This document shows positions 16,970 through 26,200 of a DNA stretch of 64,000 nt, piece after piece (position 1 is the first letter of the stretch; the number at the start of each line of letters is the position of its first letter). Made by a program: the position numbers and the translations under genes. A model generated the notes under the pieces. It worked only from the letters and a program-made list of their open reading frames with translations. It searched no databases and was not told where the DNA came from. Source of the stretch: Lachnospiraceae bacterium (lineage in GTDB: Bacteria; Bacillota; Clostridia; Lachnospirales; Lachnospiraceae); contig JAETQH010000021.1 of assembly GCA_021770785.1 (NCBI GenBank), forward strand, positions 1 to 64,000. The letters run 5' to 3'.

Positions 16970-18278
16970 ACCAGATAGAGGCGACATTCACTTCTAATAC
17001 CTTATCTAAGGGCGAAGCGGTTTTTCCAATGCCGTCGGTTCCCTCAAAATATTTTTCACTGGCGGATTCAAATAATACATAGATACTGTCACCGGAGATG
17101 GCCACTTCTTCGGAACAGGGCGGCATCTCCACTTTTACGGACGGATTGTTCGGCTTTCTGTTGAGCGCCAGCAGGGAAGAATACACTTTCAGGTAAGAGG
17201 AATTGTTTCTTCCGTAAGAAGTGCTTAAGTAAACAGAACCGTTTTCGTCGAAGTCCACGCCCTGCACCTTGTTGGGAATGCGGTAGCTGCTTAAGGCGGT
17301 GAGGGTATCTTTTTCACTGTCATAGCGGTAGGAAAGCATTTGTGAATCGAAAATTCTTGTGTGGGTTGCCACCCAGATTCTTCCTCCGTAAAAGGTAATG
17401 CAAGAGGGGACGTTTTCTAAGGCATACTCGTCGGAAAGTGCTGAAGCGTCGATACAATAGCCGGGAGCGTCCTGGGCAATTTTTAGAATATATTCATAGG
17501 GAATGCGCTCTAAGGTATTGGAGTTGGAATGGCAAATCCATACATTTTCACCGTCGAAGGCAATACCGCCGAGATGGCTGCCCTTTTTCATACCCAGGGT
17601 GGCTAAATATGCCCCGCTCTCCCTGTCAAACAGCATGAGAGAGCCTAATTCTTTTTTATTGGCAGAGTAAGAGGTTATCAGCAGCAGCTCCGGTGTGAAA
17701 CAGATTCCCTGAAGACACTGGTTAGAACTGCTGATGATATTCTCTATATAATCTTTTTCTCTGGTGGAAGGCATTCCCGGAATGGATACGTCATCTAAAA
17801 ATGCGTACGAACATTCTTTTAATTCCTTCTGCTTTTTGCTTACCACACTGTCGGTCTGGTAAGAATACATTTCTACATTATAGCTGTTATCAATCACCTT
17901 GGTCCATTTGGCAAAAAGAACCATATTATCTGCATTTTCCTGATTAATCTCAGTAATTTTTTCGGTATAGTTACAATCCGTGTACCAGCCCGCAAAATTA
18001 TATCCGGTGCGCAGAGGGACATCTAACTTCATGGGAAACTCCTCCGGCTTTAATTCTGTCTTATTATAATTGCTGTTGATGCCGCCGTTTAATTCATAGA
18101 TTAAATGAATTTCGGAACTGTCTAAACCCATGAAAAGATCAAGACCCGAACCAGAGTCAGCGTCCCGGAGGGCATCCTTTGCCCTATCCTGCAGACTGTA
18201 GGCCCGCACCAGCTGCGGGTCGTTCACCAGAAAGACAAACACATATAAAATTACCAGTAATTCTTTGTGCAGACGCAT
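16968..18278 (-). CDS. Secreted protein with InlB-type (Listeria-Bacteroides) repeat and beta-propeller-like domain
   Basis: A 436-aa protein with a signal peptide (ELLVILYVFVFLVNDPQ, cleavage near RAYS). Residues about 60-128 form one Listeria-Bacteroides/InlB B-repeat (IYELNGGINSNYN, RTGYNFAGWYTDCNYTEKI, LFAKWTK). From about 160 on are blade-like repeats of a YVTN/SMP-30-type propeller (GGIAFDGENVWICHSNSNTL, SCITFYGGRIWVATHTRIF, QGVDFDENGSVYLSTSYG). No sorting signal is seen. It probably acts outside the cell; ligand unknown. Start supported by GGGAGGAAGAGG just upstream. Confidence 0.88.
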   Translation of the reverse strand: MRLHKELLVILYVFVFLVNDPQLVRAYSLQDRAKDALRDADSGSGLDLFMGLDSSEIHLIYELNGGINSNYNKTELKPEEFPMKLDVPLRTGYNFAGWYTDCNYTEKITEINQENADNMVLFAKWTKVIDNSYNVEMYSYQTDSVVSKKQKELKECSYAFLDDVSIPGMPSTREKDYIENIISSSNQCLQGICFTPELLLITSYSANKKELGSLMLFDRESGAYLATLGMKKGSHLGGIAFDGENVWICHSNSNTLERIPYEYILKIAQDAPGYCIDASALSDEYALENVPSCITFYGGRIWVATHTRIFDSQMLSYRYDSEKDTLTALSSYRIPNKVQGVDFDENGSVYLSTSYGRNNSSYLKVYSSLLALNRKPNNPSVKVEMPPCSEEVAISGDSIYVLFESASEKYFEGTDGIGKTASPLDKVLEVNVASIW

Positions 18279-18323
18279 GCCTCTTCCTCCCTGCCTGAAC
18301 CTAAGGTCTGCTTTCCGGAAATA

Positions 18324-20414
18324 CTATGCCTCTATATCCTCTACCTTTCCTGCCCTTGCCGCAATCTCCTTCTCCTGAATATCGGAAGGAGTCTGCTCAT
18401 ATCTGGCAAATTCATAGGAATAGGTTCCGCTGCCGCCTGTCATGGATCTTAAATCGGTGTTGTAACCGTAAAGCTCCATGTAAGGAATATCCGCAAGGAT
18501 TTCCTGGTAGCCTCCGTCCACAGGGTTCATGCCAAGAACACGTCCACGGCGCTTGTTTAAGTCTCCCATCACGTCTCCGGTGTATTTGTCCGGAACAACA
18601 ACCTTTAAGGTGGCGATGGGCTCCAATAAAATCGGAGAAGCATCCATAATACCTTTCTTGAATGCCCCAAGGGCAGCTACCTTAAATGCCATCTCGGAAG
18701 AGTCAACCGGATGATAAGAGCCGTCATAGAGTACCGCTTTGATACCGACTACCGGATATGCCGCCATAGGACCTTTTAAGACACCTTCCTGAATGCCCTT
18801 TTCCACTGCCGGGAAATAGTTTTTCGGAACTGCGCCGCCCACCACAATCTGTTCAAAGACATAGGGCTGCTCTAAATCCCCGGAAGGCTCAAAGGTCATC
18901 TTAACGTGTCCGTACTGTCCGTGTCCGCCGGACTGTTTCTTGTACTTGTACTCCACATCTGCTTTTTTGCGGATTGTTTCGCGGAAAGCAACCTTCGGTT
19001 TTTTCAGTTCTATTTCTACTTTGTAACGTTCTAACAATTTACTTGCCACAACTTCTAAGTGCTGGTCACCCATGCCGTAAAGCAAAGTCTGACCGTTTTC
19101 ACTGTCATTGACTGCCTTTAAGGTCAAATCCTCCTGCATTAATTTCTGCAACGCCTGGGAAATTTTATCCTCGTCTCCCTTATTGACAGCTTTGTATCTT
19201 TTGTACGTATACGGGGTAGAAATGCTGGTTCTGATATAGAGCACAGGGTTAGCCTTTGTAGAAAGGGAGTCTGTGGTCTCCGCCTTTGACAGCTTTGCTA
19301 AGGCTCCGATATCCCCTGCATGAAGCTCCTTTACTTCCTCCGGCTTATTGCCCCGCAGTACATACAGTTTTCCGATTTTTTCTTCTGTGTCCTTGTGATG
19401 GTTAAACAGCACATCATCGGTCTTAATGACGCCGGAATTTACCTTAATTAATGAATATTTTCCAATAAAAGGATCTACAATGGTTTTGAAAATATAAGCA
19501 GACTTCGGTTTTGCAAAGTCGTAATCTGCCTGATAAACTTCATTGGATTTCGCATTGATACCGGTGCAGGAACGTTTTTCGGGGCTTGGCAGATATTTCA
19601 CAATGTCTACCATCAGTGTGTACATACCTCTTGCCAATACATTTGAGCCCATCAATACCGGAACAATACTTCCCTCTGCTACGTTTACACGCAATGCCTG
19701 ACGAATCTCGTCTTCTGAAAATTCTTCTCCGCTAAAATAACGGTCCATAAATTCTTCGCTGGTTTCCGCAACCGCTTCCATCAATGCTTCCCGGCAGATT
19801 CCTAAATTTTCCTGGGAGTAATCGGGAACGTCGGTCTTTTCCACTTCGCCGTTATCCTTCCAGCGTTTTGCCCGCTGCTGTAACACATTGACATAGCCCA
19901 CAAACTGTCCGTTCTCACGGATAGGCAGATGGAACGGAGCAATCTTTTTGCCATAAAGCTCCTGCAAATCCTCCACTACCTGACGATAGCTTGCCTCATC
20001 AATGTCCATATCCGTTACGAACACCATACGGGGCAGACGGTACTTTTCGCAAAGCTCCCATGCCTTTTTTGTTCCCACCTCAATGCCAGCTTTCCCGGAA
20101 ACAACGATAATGGCTGCATCCGCTACGCTGACTGCCTCTTCCACTTCACCTACAAAATCAAAATAACCAGGTGTATCAAGAATGTTAATCTTTGCATCTT
20201 CCCAGATAATCGGAACCACAGAAGTGTTGATAGAAAACTGGCGTTTTGTCTCTTCTTTGTCGTAATCACTTATGGTATTGCCGTCAGTAACTTTTCCCAT
20301 ACGTGTTGTCATTCCCGCAAGATAAGCCATCGCTTCCACGAGACTTGTCTTGCCACACCCCCCATGGCCGAGTAAAACCACATTGCGAATTTTGTCAGTT
20401 GTGTAAACGTTCAT
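18324..20414 (-). CDS. Elongation factor G-like translational GTPase (FusA2-type paralogue)
   Basis: A 696-aa EF-G paralogue. G1 is GHGGCGKTSLVEA and G3 is DTPGYFDFVGEV. The G4 position reads TDMD (FVTDMDIDEASY) instead of canonical NKxD, so guanine recognition may be altered. Domains II-V follow (domain IV GGHGQYGHVKMTFEP and domain V LNKRRGRVLGMNP). Family paralogues of this kind lack a clear role; canonical fusA usually sits in the str operon, not here. TATGGAGGATTTACT provides the RBS. The upstream region has iterated TTGCTGCA motifs. Confidence 0.88.
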   Translation of the reverse strand: MNVYTTDKIRNVVLLGHGGCGKTSLVEAMAYLAGMTTRMGKVTDGNTISDYDKEETKRQFSINTSVVPIIWEDAKINILDTPGYFDFVGEVEEAVSVADAAIIVVSGKAGIEVGTKKAWELCEKYRLPRMVFVTDMDIDEASYRQVVEDLQELYGKKIAPFHLPIRENGQFVGYVNVLQQRAKRWKDNGEVEKTDVPDYSQENLGICREALMEAVAETSEEFMDRYFSGEEFSEDEIRQALRVNVAEGSIVPVLMGSNVLARGMYTLMVDIVKYLPSPEKRSCTGINAKSNEVYQADYDFAKPKSAYIFKTIVDPFIGKYSLIKVNSGVIKTDDVLFNHHKDTEEKIGKLYVLRGNKPEEVKELHAGDIGALAKLSKAETTDSLSTKANPVLYIRTSISTPYTYKRYKAVNKGDEDKISQALQKLMQEDLTLKAVNDSENGQTLLYGMGDQHLEVVASKLLERYKVEIELKKPKVAFRETIRKKADVEYKYKKQSGGHGQYGHVKMTFEPSGDLEQPYVFEQIVVGGAVPKNYFPAVEKGIQEGVLKGPMAAYPVVGIKAVLYDGSYHPVDSSEMAFKVAALGAFKKGIMDASPILLEPIATLKVVVPDKYTGDVMGDLNKRRGRVLGMNPVDGGYQEILADIPYMELYGYNTDLRSMTGGSGTYSYEFARYEQTPSDIQEKEIAARAGKVEDIEA

Positions 20415-20737
20415 AGTAAATCCTCCATATTTTTGTTATTTACAACAACAAGAAATTACGTCACCTGCAATCATATTGTAGCAATTATATTATTGCTGCA
20501 ATGGTATTGCTGCATTGCTGTATGGTTATATTTTACTAAATCAGAACGCTTTTTACAACTTATTTATTCATTTTCACTAACTATATTTACAATAACATAT
20601 GTTTGTTTATATATTATGTATGCTTTTTAAATAATTTATAACCATTCTTATTAAAGTTTTACATAAAGTTCACAGTCCGGACATATTTTATCCATCATAA
20701 CCCGTCTGAACTCCTGCCGCTTTTATACTTTAACGTG
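20415..20737. other. A+T-rich intergenic part between the EF-G paralogue and tyrA
   Basis: No ORF or RNA gene seen. Near the EF-G end, three close copies of TTGCTGCA/TTGCTGTA (about 20490-20525) occur. On the minus strand, TTGCAG and CAATAT 17 nt apart could be a promoter for the EF-G paralogue (weak). The rest is plain A+T-rich sequence up to the tyrA promoter. Confidence 0.4.
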
Positions 20738-20766
20738 TTGACTTTTTTTAAGGAAATGTCTATGAT
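20738..20766 (+). promoter_or_regulatory. Sigma-A promoter of tyrA
   Basis: TTGACT and TATGAT with a 17-nt spacer, about 108 nt upstream of the tyrA start. This leaves a leader of about 100 nt. Confidence 0.8.
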
Positions 20767-20789
20767 AATCTTAATACGAAAGCAAACCA

Positions 20790-20833
20790 TTGATTCGGGA
20801 GAAAAACCAGCCGACTTTTGCCCCCCGAATCAA
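20790..20833 (+). promoter_or_regulatory. Leader hairpin in front of tyrA
   Basis: TTGATTCGGG (20790-20799) pairs perfectly with CCCGAATCAA (20824-20833) in the transcribed leader. The loop contains CCGACTTTTG and the 3' flank CCGACTTTTA, a near-identical decamer. No T-run follows, so it is not a simple terminator. Too short for a T-box and not a riboswitch class I recognise. It may regulate tyrA translation or RNA stability. Confidence 0.5.
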
Positions 20834-20874
20834 TACCGACTTTTACATAAACTTTTATCTGGGGGTATTTTCGC

Positions 20875-21972
20875 ATGTCACTGAATAAAATTGGTTTTAT
20901 CGGATTAGGACTGATTGGAGGTTCCATTGCAAAAAAACTGCATTTACTTCACCCGTCATTAACCATTATTGCCACGGCGGGACATATAGAAACTATAGAG
21001 GAAGCCTACGCAGAGCATTTGATTGCCAATCAGACCTTCTGCGGCATGGAGGATTTTACGGACTGTGATTATATCTTTTTATGCACTCCTGTTCAGAGAA
21101 ATATTGAATATTTAAGGCAGTTAAAGGACGTGATTTCACCGGACTGCATCATTACAGACGTGGGCAGTGTCAAAACAGAAATTCATAAAGAAGTAACCGC
21201 CCTGGGTTTAGAGAAAAATTTTATTGGCGGCCACCCCATGGCAGGTTCGGAAAAAACCGGGCTTTCTAGCGCTTCAGATTCACTTCTGGAAAATGCCTAC
21301 TATATTATTACGCCTACGGCAGAGACTTCACCGGAAACCTTAGCGGATTTTACCGAACTGGTGACTTCCTTAGATGCCATTCCCTTAGTGCTTGACTATG
21401 AGCTGCACGATTACGCCACCGCCGCCATCAGCCATTTGCCCCACATCATCGCCTACAGCCTTGTGAATCTGATTAAAGAATCGGACGATGCGGGGGAAAC
21501 CATGAAAACCATTGCGGCAGGCGGATTTAAGGATATTACCAGAATCGCTTCCTCCTCCCCTGTCATGTGGGAAAATATCTGCCTTTCTAACCGGGAACAG
21601 ATTTTAAAGCTGATAGACGCTTATGTTGAAATGCTGTTAAAGACCCGGAAAGACATTGAGAATAAAAATGAACAGGCGTTGATTGACAGCTTTTCTTCAG
21701 CAAAGGACTACCGTGATTCCATTACCATCAGCCCGAAAGGCGTCCTTAAGAATGTTTATGAGCTTTACCTTGATTTACTAGATGAAGCCGGGGGAATTGC
21801 CACGGTGGCAACGATTTTAGCCAGCAACCATTTAAGCATTAAAAATATCGGCATTATCCACAACCGGGAATTTGAAGACGGTGTTCTGCGATTAGAGCTG
21901 TATGACGCAGAGGCATTAGAAGCTGCGGTGGAGCTTTTGAAAAAACATCATTATACGATTTATGAACGTTAA
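20875..21972 (+). CDS. tyrA: Prephenate dehydrogenase with C-terminal ACT-like domain
   Basis: A 365-aa enzyme of tyrosine biosynthesis (prephenate to 4-hydroxyphenylpyruvate). It has a Rossmann NAD motif GLGLIGGSIAKKL near the start, ITDVGSVKTEI, the substrate-binding GGHPMAGSEKTG, and a helical dimer domain (ISHLPHIIAYSLVNL). About residues 295-365 form an ACT-like domain (ATVATILASNHLSIKNIGI), likely for tyrosine feedback. It has its own promoter, a hairpin leader and a strong terminator. RBS GGGGG about 9 nt before ATG. Other aromatic genes are not in the window. Confidence 0.95.
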   Translation: MSLNKIGFIGLGLIGGSIAKKLHLLHPSLTIIATAGHIETIEEAYAEHLIANQTFCGMEDFTDCDYIFLCTPVQRNIEYLRQLKDVISPDCIITDVGSVKTEIHKEVTALGLEKNFIGGHPMAGSEKTGLSSASDSLLENAYYIITPTAETSPETLADFTELVTSLDAIPLVLDYELHDYATAAISHLPHIIAYSLVNLIKESDDAGETMKTIAAGGFKDITRIASSSPVMWENICLSNREQILKLIDAYVEMLLKTRKDIENKNEQALIDSFSSAKDYRDSITISPKGVLKNVYELYLDLLDEAGGIATVATILASNHLSIKNIGIIHNREFEDGVLRLELYDAEALEAAVELLKKHHYTIYER

Positions 21973-22004
21973 AAACGGCGGGGCTTTAAGTCCCCGCCGT
22001 TTTT
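21971..22004. terminator. Bidirectional terminator shared by tyrA and the HipA-like gene
   Basis: AAAAACGGCGGGG and CCCCGCCGTTTTT form a perfect stem around a short loop. The last codons and stop (21986-21988) of the minus-strand HipA-like gene lie inside the hairpin, so it is both coding and terminator sequence. Confidence 0.93.
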
Positions 22005-23182
22005 ACGTTTAGTTTGCTCTGTTGCCGGTCAAGCGATGCACCCTCCGGGTATGTTTTTATTCCAAGTTCCTTTGCCCTACTCATAAATGAATGATAGTGT
22101 GATTTTACAATAAAATCCTCCGGCTCTATCTCACCGGTAAAATGGAAATCTGTTCTCTTCATAGCCATATGAGCTAACTCACTCATTGTTTTACTGCTAT
22201 CAAATAGTGATTGTCCTCCGGTACTATCATTCATTAAAGCCCTGTCGAAAGAATTATTATGGTCAAACAGAGGATGGCAGCCAACTATTTCCATGTCGTT
22301 ACAATGATACCAAAATCCCCAGTTCTGCCCATGTCTATCTCTGTTACTTATCAGGTAATCTACAATCAACATTTTGTATATGCTGTCTTTGTCTATTTTC
22401 ATTATCTCTGTCCCAAAATCCATCCCATTTACATTGCAGTATGATGCAAAGTCCATTGCACTTAGCATACTCAAATCCTCATCTGTCATACATTCACACT
22501 TACAGCAGTAAACTTTTTCATCCATTGCTTTACTGTATTTTAAATGCCTCACATTGCACTTATCCAGTATATTTGATACCTCCACTTCTATTCTGGCCTC
22601 GTCGTCCCCATTTGCCCCTTTTTTGTACAGATACAACTGCCCGTTCTCTCGTCTCCAGCACTTCGCATATGCTCCATTTGTTGTAAGTTCCGGTGTATGA
22701 ACCTTACCCTGAAGCGTTAAACTTGACCCATGTAAAGCTACCTGTGCCACTATTTCACTCAGCTTGTTCTGCCTCAAGTCAACCTCAAACCAACTTACCC
22801 TGTCATCCTCCGACTTGACCCAGTAGTTATCCTGCAATGACACTGCCCTGCAAGTCAATGCCACTTTTGCTCTATACTCCGGTGATTGAGCCTGTTCAAG
22901 TCCAAGTAATCCGAGTATCTTCTTAGCATTATCCCTATCCAATGGGAGAACCCTAGACGATAAGAAAGATATAATAGCATCTCTGCAACTGTTTGCCGCT
23001 ATAGCCATCTGTGTTGCATTGTATCTGCCTTCTTTACTTGGGTCATATTCATACTGCCTCAATTTCCCCTTGATTTGATATGGTATATGCCTCTCACTCA
23101 ACACCTCGTATATTAATGCATCGAAATTTATCCTCATAACCGGTATGTCTTTCATCATCAGTATTAAATTATCCGTCACCAT
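21986..23182 (-). CDS. HipA-like kinase-fold protein downstream of the Wadjet operon
   Basis: A 398-aa protein. The C-terminal half looks like a HipA/CtkA-type kinase. It has TNGAYAKCWRRENGQLYLYKKG (nucleotide-binding strand and Lys, about 168-189), a following ARIEVEVSNILD helix, a catalytic-loop-like SNRDRHGQNWGF (residues 279-290) and a metal-binding PLFDHNNSF (304-312). The N-terminal 150 residues match nothing I know. A CCKCEC cluster sits at 226-231. No HipB-like antitoxin gene is adjacent. The RBS GAGGTGG lies 5 nt before ATG. It starts 81 nt after jetC on the same strand, with no clear promoter between, so it may be the last gene of the Jet operon. Its role is unknown: toxin, phage defence accessory or cargo. 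Confidence 0.75.
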   Translation of the reverse strand: MVTDNLILMMKDIPVMRINFDALIYEVLSERHIPYQIKGKLRQYEYDPSKEGRYNATQMAIAANSCRDAIISFLSSRVLPLDRDNAKKILGLLGLEQAQSPEYRAKVALTCRAVSLQDNYWVKSEDDRVSWFEVDLRQNKLSEIVAQVALHGSSLTLQGKVHTPELTTNGAYAKCWRRENGQLYLYKKGANGDDEARIEVEVSNILDKCNVRHLKYSKAMDEKVYCCKCECMTDEDLSMLSAMDFASYCNVNGMDFGTEIMKIDKDSIYKMLIVDYLISNRDRHGQNWGFWYHCNDMEIVGCHPLFDHNNSFDRALMNDSTGGQSLFDSSKTMSELAHMAMKRTDFHFTGEIEPEDFIVKSHYHSFMSRAKELGIKTYPEGASLDRQQSKLNVKTAGT

Positions 23183-23263
23183 ATCACCACCTCAAATTAA
23201 ACACTAGACTTTCATCTATGATAAGAGCCAAACACTAATTTCAGTCTCTATACAAAGCCCCAT

Positions 23264-26200
23264 CTAAAAAATCAACTCCTGCTGCTCCATCACTTCAATT
23301 CTGGCTGCAATGATTGTTTCTTCCTCGGAGCCCCGCATATGGTCTGCCTTAAGATACTGCATATCATTTCGGAGATTCGCTGCAATCAGTGTCAATACAT
23401 AAATATTATCAAACTGATTGTAAATGGATTCCCCTCCCAGTCCGGACAGACAGATTAACTGTGTATTTGTCTTTTTTGCCATGTCCATCAACGGTTTCAG
23501 CAGATGGGAAGCATTTGTCTGGGCAAAGGGATTATCCATGACGAGTACCTTTCCTTCGTTGCGGTCTGCAAAAATATCCGTATCATCTCTGCGCATATAA
23601 TAAAGCAAAGCAGAGAGTATGACAAATGCAGACAGAAAGCCTTCTCCGCCGGAGTTTCTCGCCACATCTGCCCAGGTAATGGCATACTCCCGCTGCTCTT
23701 CAATCTTATACAGGCGAATCTGTACATTTCCGATTCCTACCACCGCATCATACAGGCTTTTTGTCGTCACCTTCGTACCAAGATATTCTTGTACATTTTT
23801 ATTTTCTTCCAACAAAGCAATTCCCTTCGCCGTGATATCGTCAATATAATCCTGCAGACGCAGCTCATAAAGGCTTTCATTTTCTGCCCAGTCCGGTAGT
23901 TCTATTTTTAACATTTTTACAGGACGTTCCCTTATGGTAATCGTGGAATTGTGGTCAATTTTGTTTAAGTTTTCGTGTACCTCTTTCAGGTAATCTCCAA
24001 ACAGTTCTACGATTTTTGCCTTTTCCTTTTCTACCATGGAAATGTCCACCAGCAATTTTTCCATCAGATTTTGATAAGAGGCGATTGTCGTATCAAGCTG
24101 CTTTATCACACGCATGGCATCATAGGTTAACTGCAGCATGGATTCCAGTGGCTTCTGGTAAAATTCTTCTGCGAAAAGCTCCATCCGGATAATCTGATTT
24201 AATACCCGCTCCAGTCCCAGACGTGCATCTCGGCGCTGCTCTACACAGGAATTATAATCCCGCACTAAAAGTCCTTTCTGCCTTGTCAGCTCCTGACCGC
24301 TCATAGCCGAAAAATCTACTTCCCACTCTATCGGATGATTACAGGTAAAATCCTCATATTCCGCCAAAGCGGTCAGATTGCTTTCATAATTCTGCAATTT
24401 CTTTAAGATACGGTTTGCTTCTTTCTGTTCCTCTTCTTTTTCATACTCTAATTTTTTGATGGTTTCTTTGAAATCTATGGTCTGGATATTAGCTTTTGCC
24501 ATCGGTGTTTCCTTCTGGCAGCGTTCCTTTAACTCCATAAATTTATTTTCCCGCTCCCGGCAAATCAGGGCATAGCAGATTTCTTCCTCACGAATCAATC
24601 CCTCTTTCTGACAGATTTTTCTCTCCTGCTCCTCTAAGCGTATTTCCTGATGTGTTTCCTCTTTCCTGTTATAGGTTACGCCAAGCCACATATCTTCAGA
24701 CAAATGGTACTTGTCCTTTAAATGCTCTAACTCTTTTAATGCCCTGTCATAACGCTTGCCCGCTGCCATGGCGCGCTCTTCTAATTCTCTCTGCTCCGCA
24801 TGGATTCCGTTGGTAATCACCTCGTAACGGACTTCTGCTTCTTTTGCACCCTCCGGTGTCAGTTCCTCTGTTTCTTCTGTTTCTGTCGGATATTGCTGAT
24901 AGCGTGACTGTTTTTTCTCGCATTCTTCCAATTCCCGCTCTAACAATATCAGACTGTTTTTTCCGGTATCTATCTTCTCTTCCAGTCGGCTGATTTTTTC
25001 TTTGAGCAGCTTTCTCTGATTCGCCAGACGTTCTTTTTCTTTTTGATTCTTCTCGAAAAGCCTGCGGTTTTCCTGATATTTCTCATAGCTCTCACAAAGC
25101 TGTTCAAAATCGATGAGCCTTCTATGCTGATAAAGTATCTCCTGCTCAAGTTCTGCAATCTGCTGTTCTCTCTTTGTCTGAAGGGTTTCCAGTTCCTCTG
25201 CTTCTTCCCGTTTCTTTAAAATTTCCTGATCTAATACAGCTAATTCCAGCTCCTGTCTGCCGAGTGTTTCTTTTACATCCTCGTAACTGCTTTTTGTCAC
25301 CTTCTGGCTTTTGATTTTTTCCTGTTTTTCAAAATACTCTGCGTATTCCTGTTTTTTCTGTGCAATGGACTTCTTTACTTTTTCTATCTGTGCCGCTTTT
25401 TCTGTCAGCATCTGCTGCAATTTTTCTTCTTCCAGCAGGTTGTCATTAAACCAGAGATAAAAGCTCAAATTTGCAAAAGAACGAACTGCCCCCTTTTGTT
25501 TTTCTTCTTTCTGTTCTAATTCTTCCCGGATTAAAATCGGAACCGGAACGGAAGTATATACCTGCTCCGGCAATTCTGCCAGATGTTCCAAATCATGTCT
25601 GGACAATATCAGGGAATAGGGAAGAAACGGATGCTCCTCTACCAGTTTTTTATTTTTCTTTACCGTATACTGGTTTCTCTTTAACCATTCCATGCCATAG
25701 ACAAAATGGATTCCCGACTCTTCTAACATTCTTTTAAATTCTTCCGAGAGTTCAAGCACTTCTCCTTCCGCTAACTTCCGGTATTCCTTTTCCAGTGCAT
25801 CGGATTCCTTCTCCAATCCCCGCCGGATTCTGTCGGTATCTGCAAGTTTCCGTTCTGCAGCCAGAAGGATTCTTTCCGTATGAAACTGCTCCGTCTGCTC
25901 CATGTTAAAATACTGCAGAATAACGCTCCGCTCTGACAATTCTGCTTCATAATCTGCAAGCTGCTTCTCTGCCATTTTCTTTTCGGATTCCAGCCGGATT
26001 TTATCCGCAGCTTTATCCTCAATCAGACGCTGAATACTCTTATGCTGTTTTTTGTACTGTTCTAATTCATTTCTTGCCCCTGTTTTTTTGCGTTCTGTTT
26101 CACCTGACTGTTTTTCATATTCCATCTGCCGGATTTTCAGTGTTCCGGTTTCATACTGGCCCAGTATATTTCTGCTCCAGTCCGCCTGATATTCCCGATT

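Noticed and set aside
24970-25158. Extra minus-strand ORFs inside jetC
   Set aside because: They lie in the wrong frame of a long coiled-coil gene, where biased composition leaves frames open.
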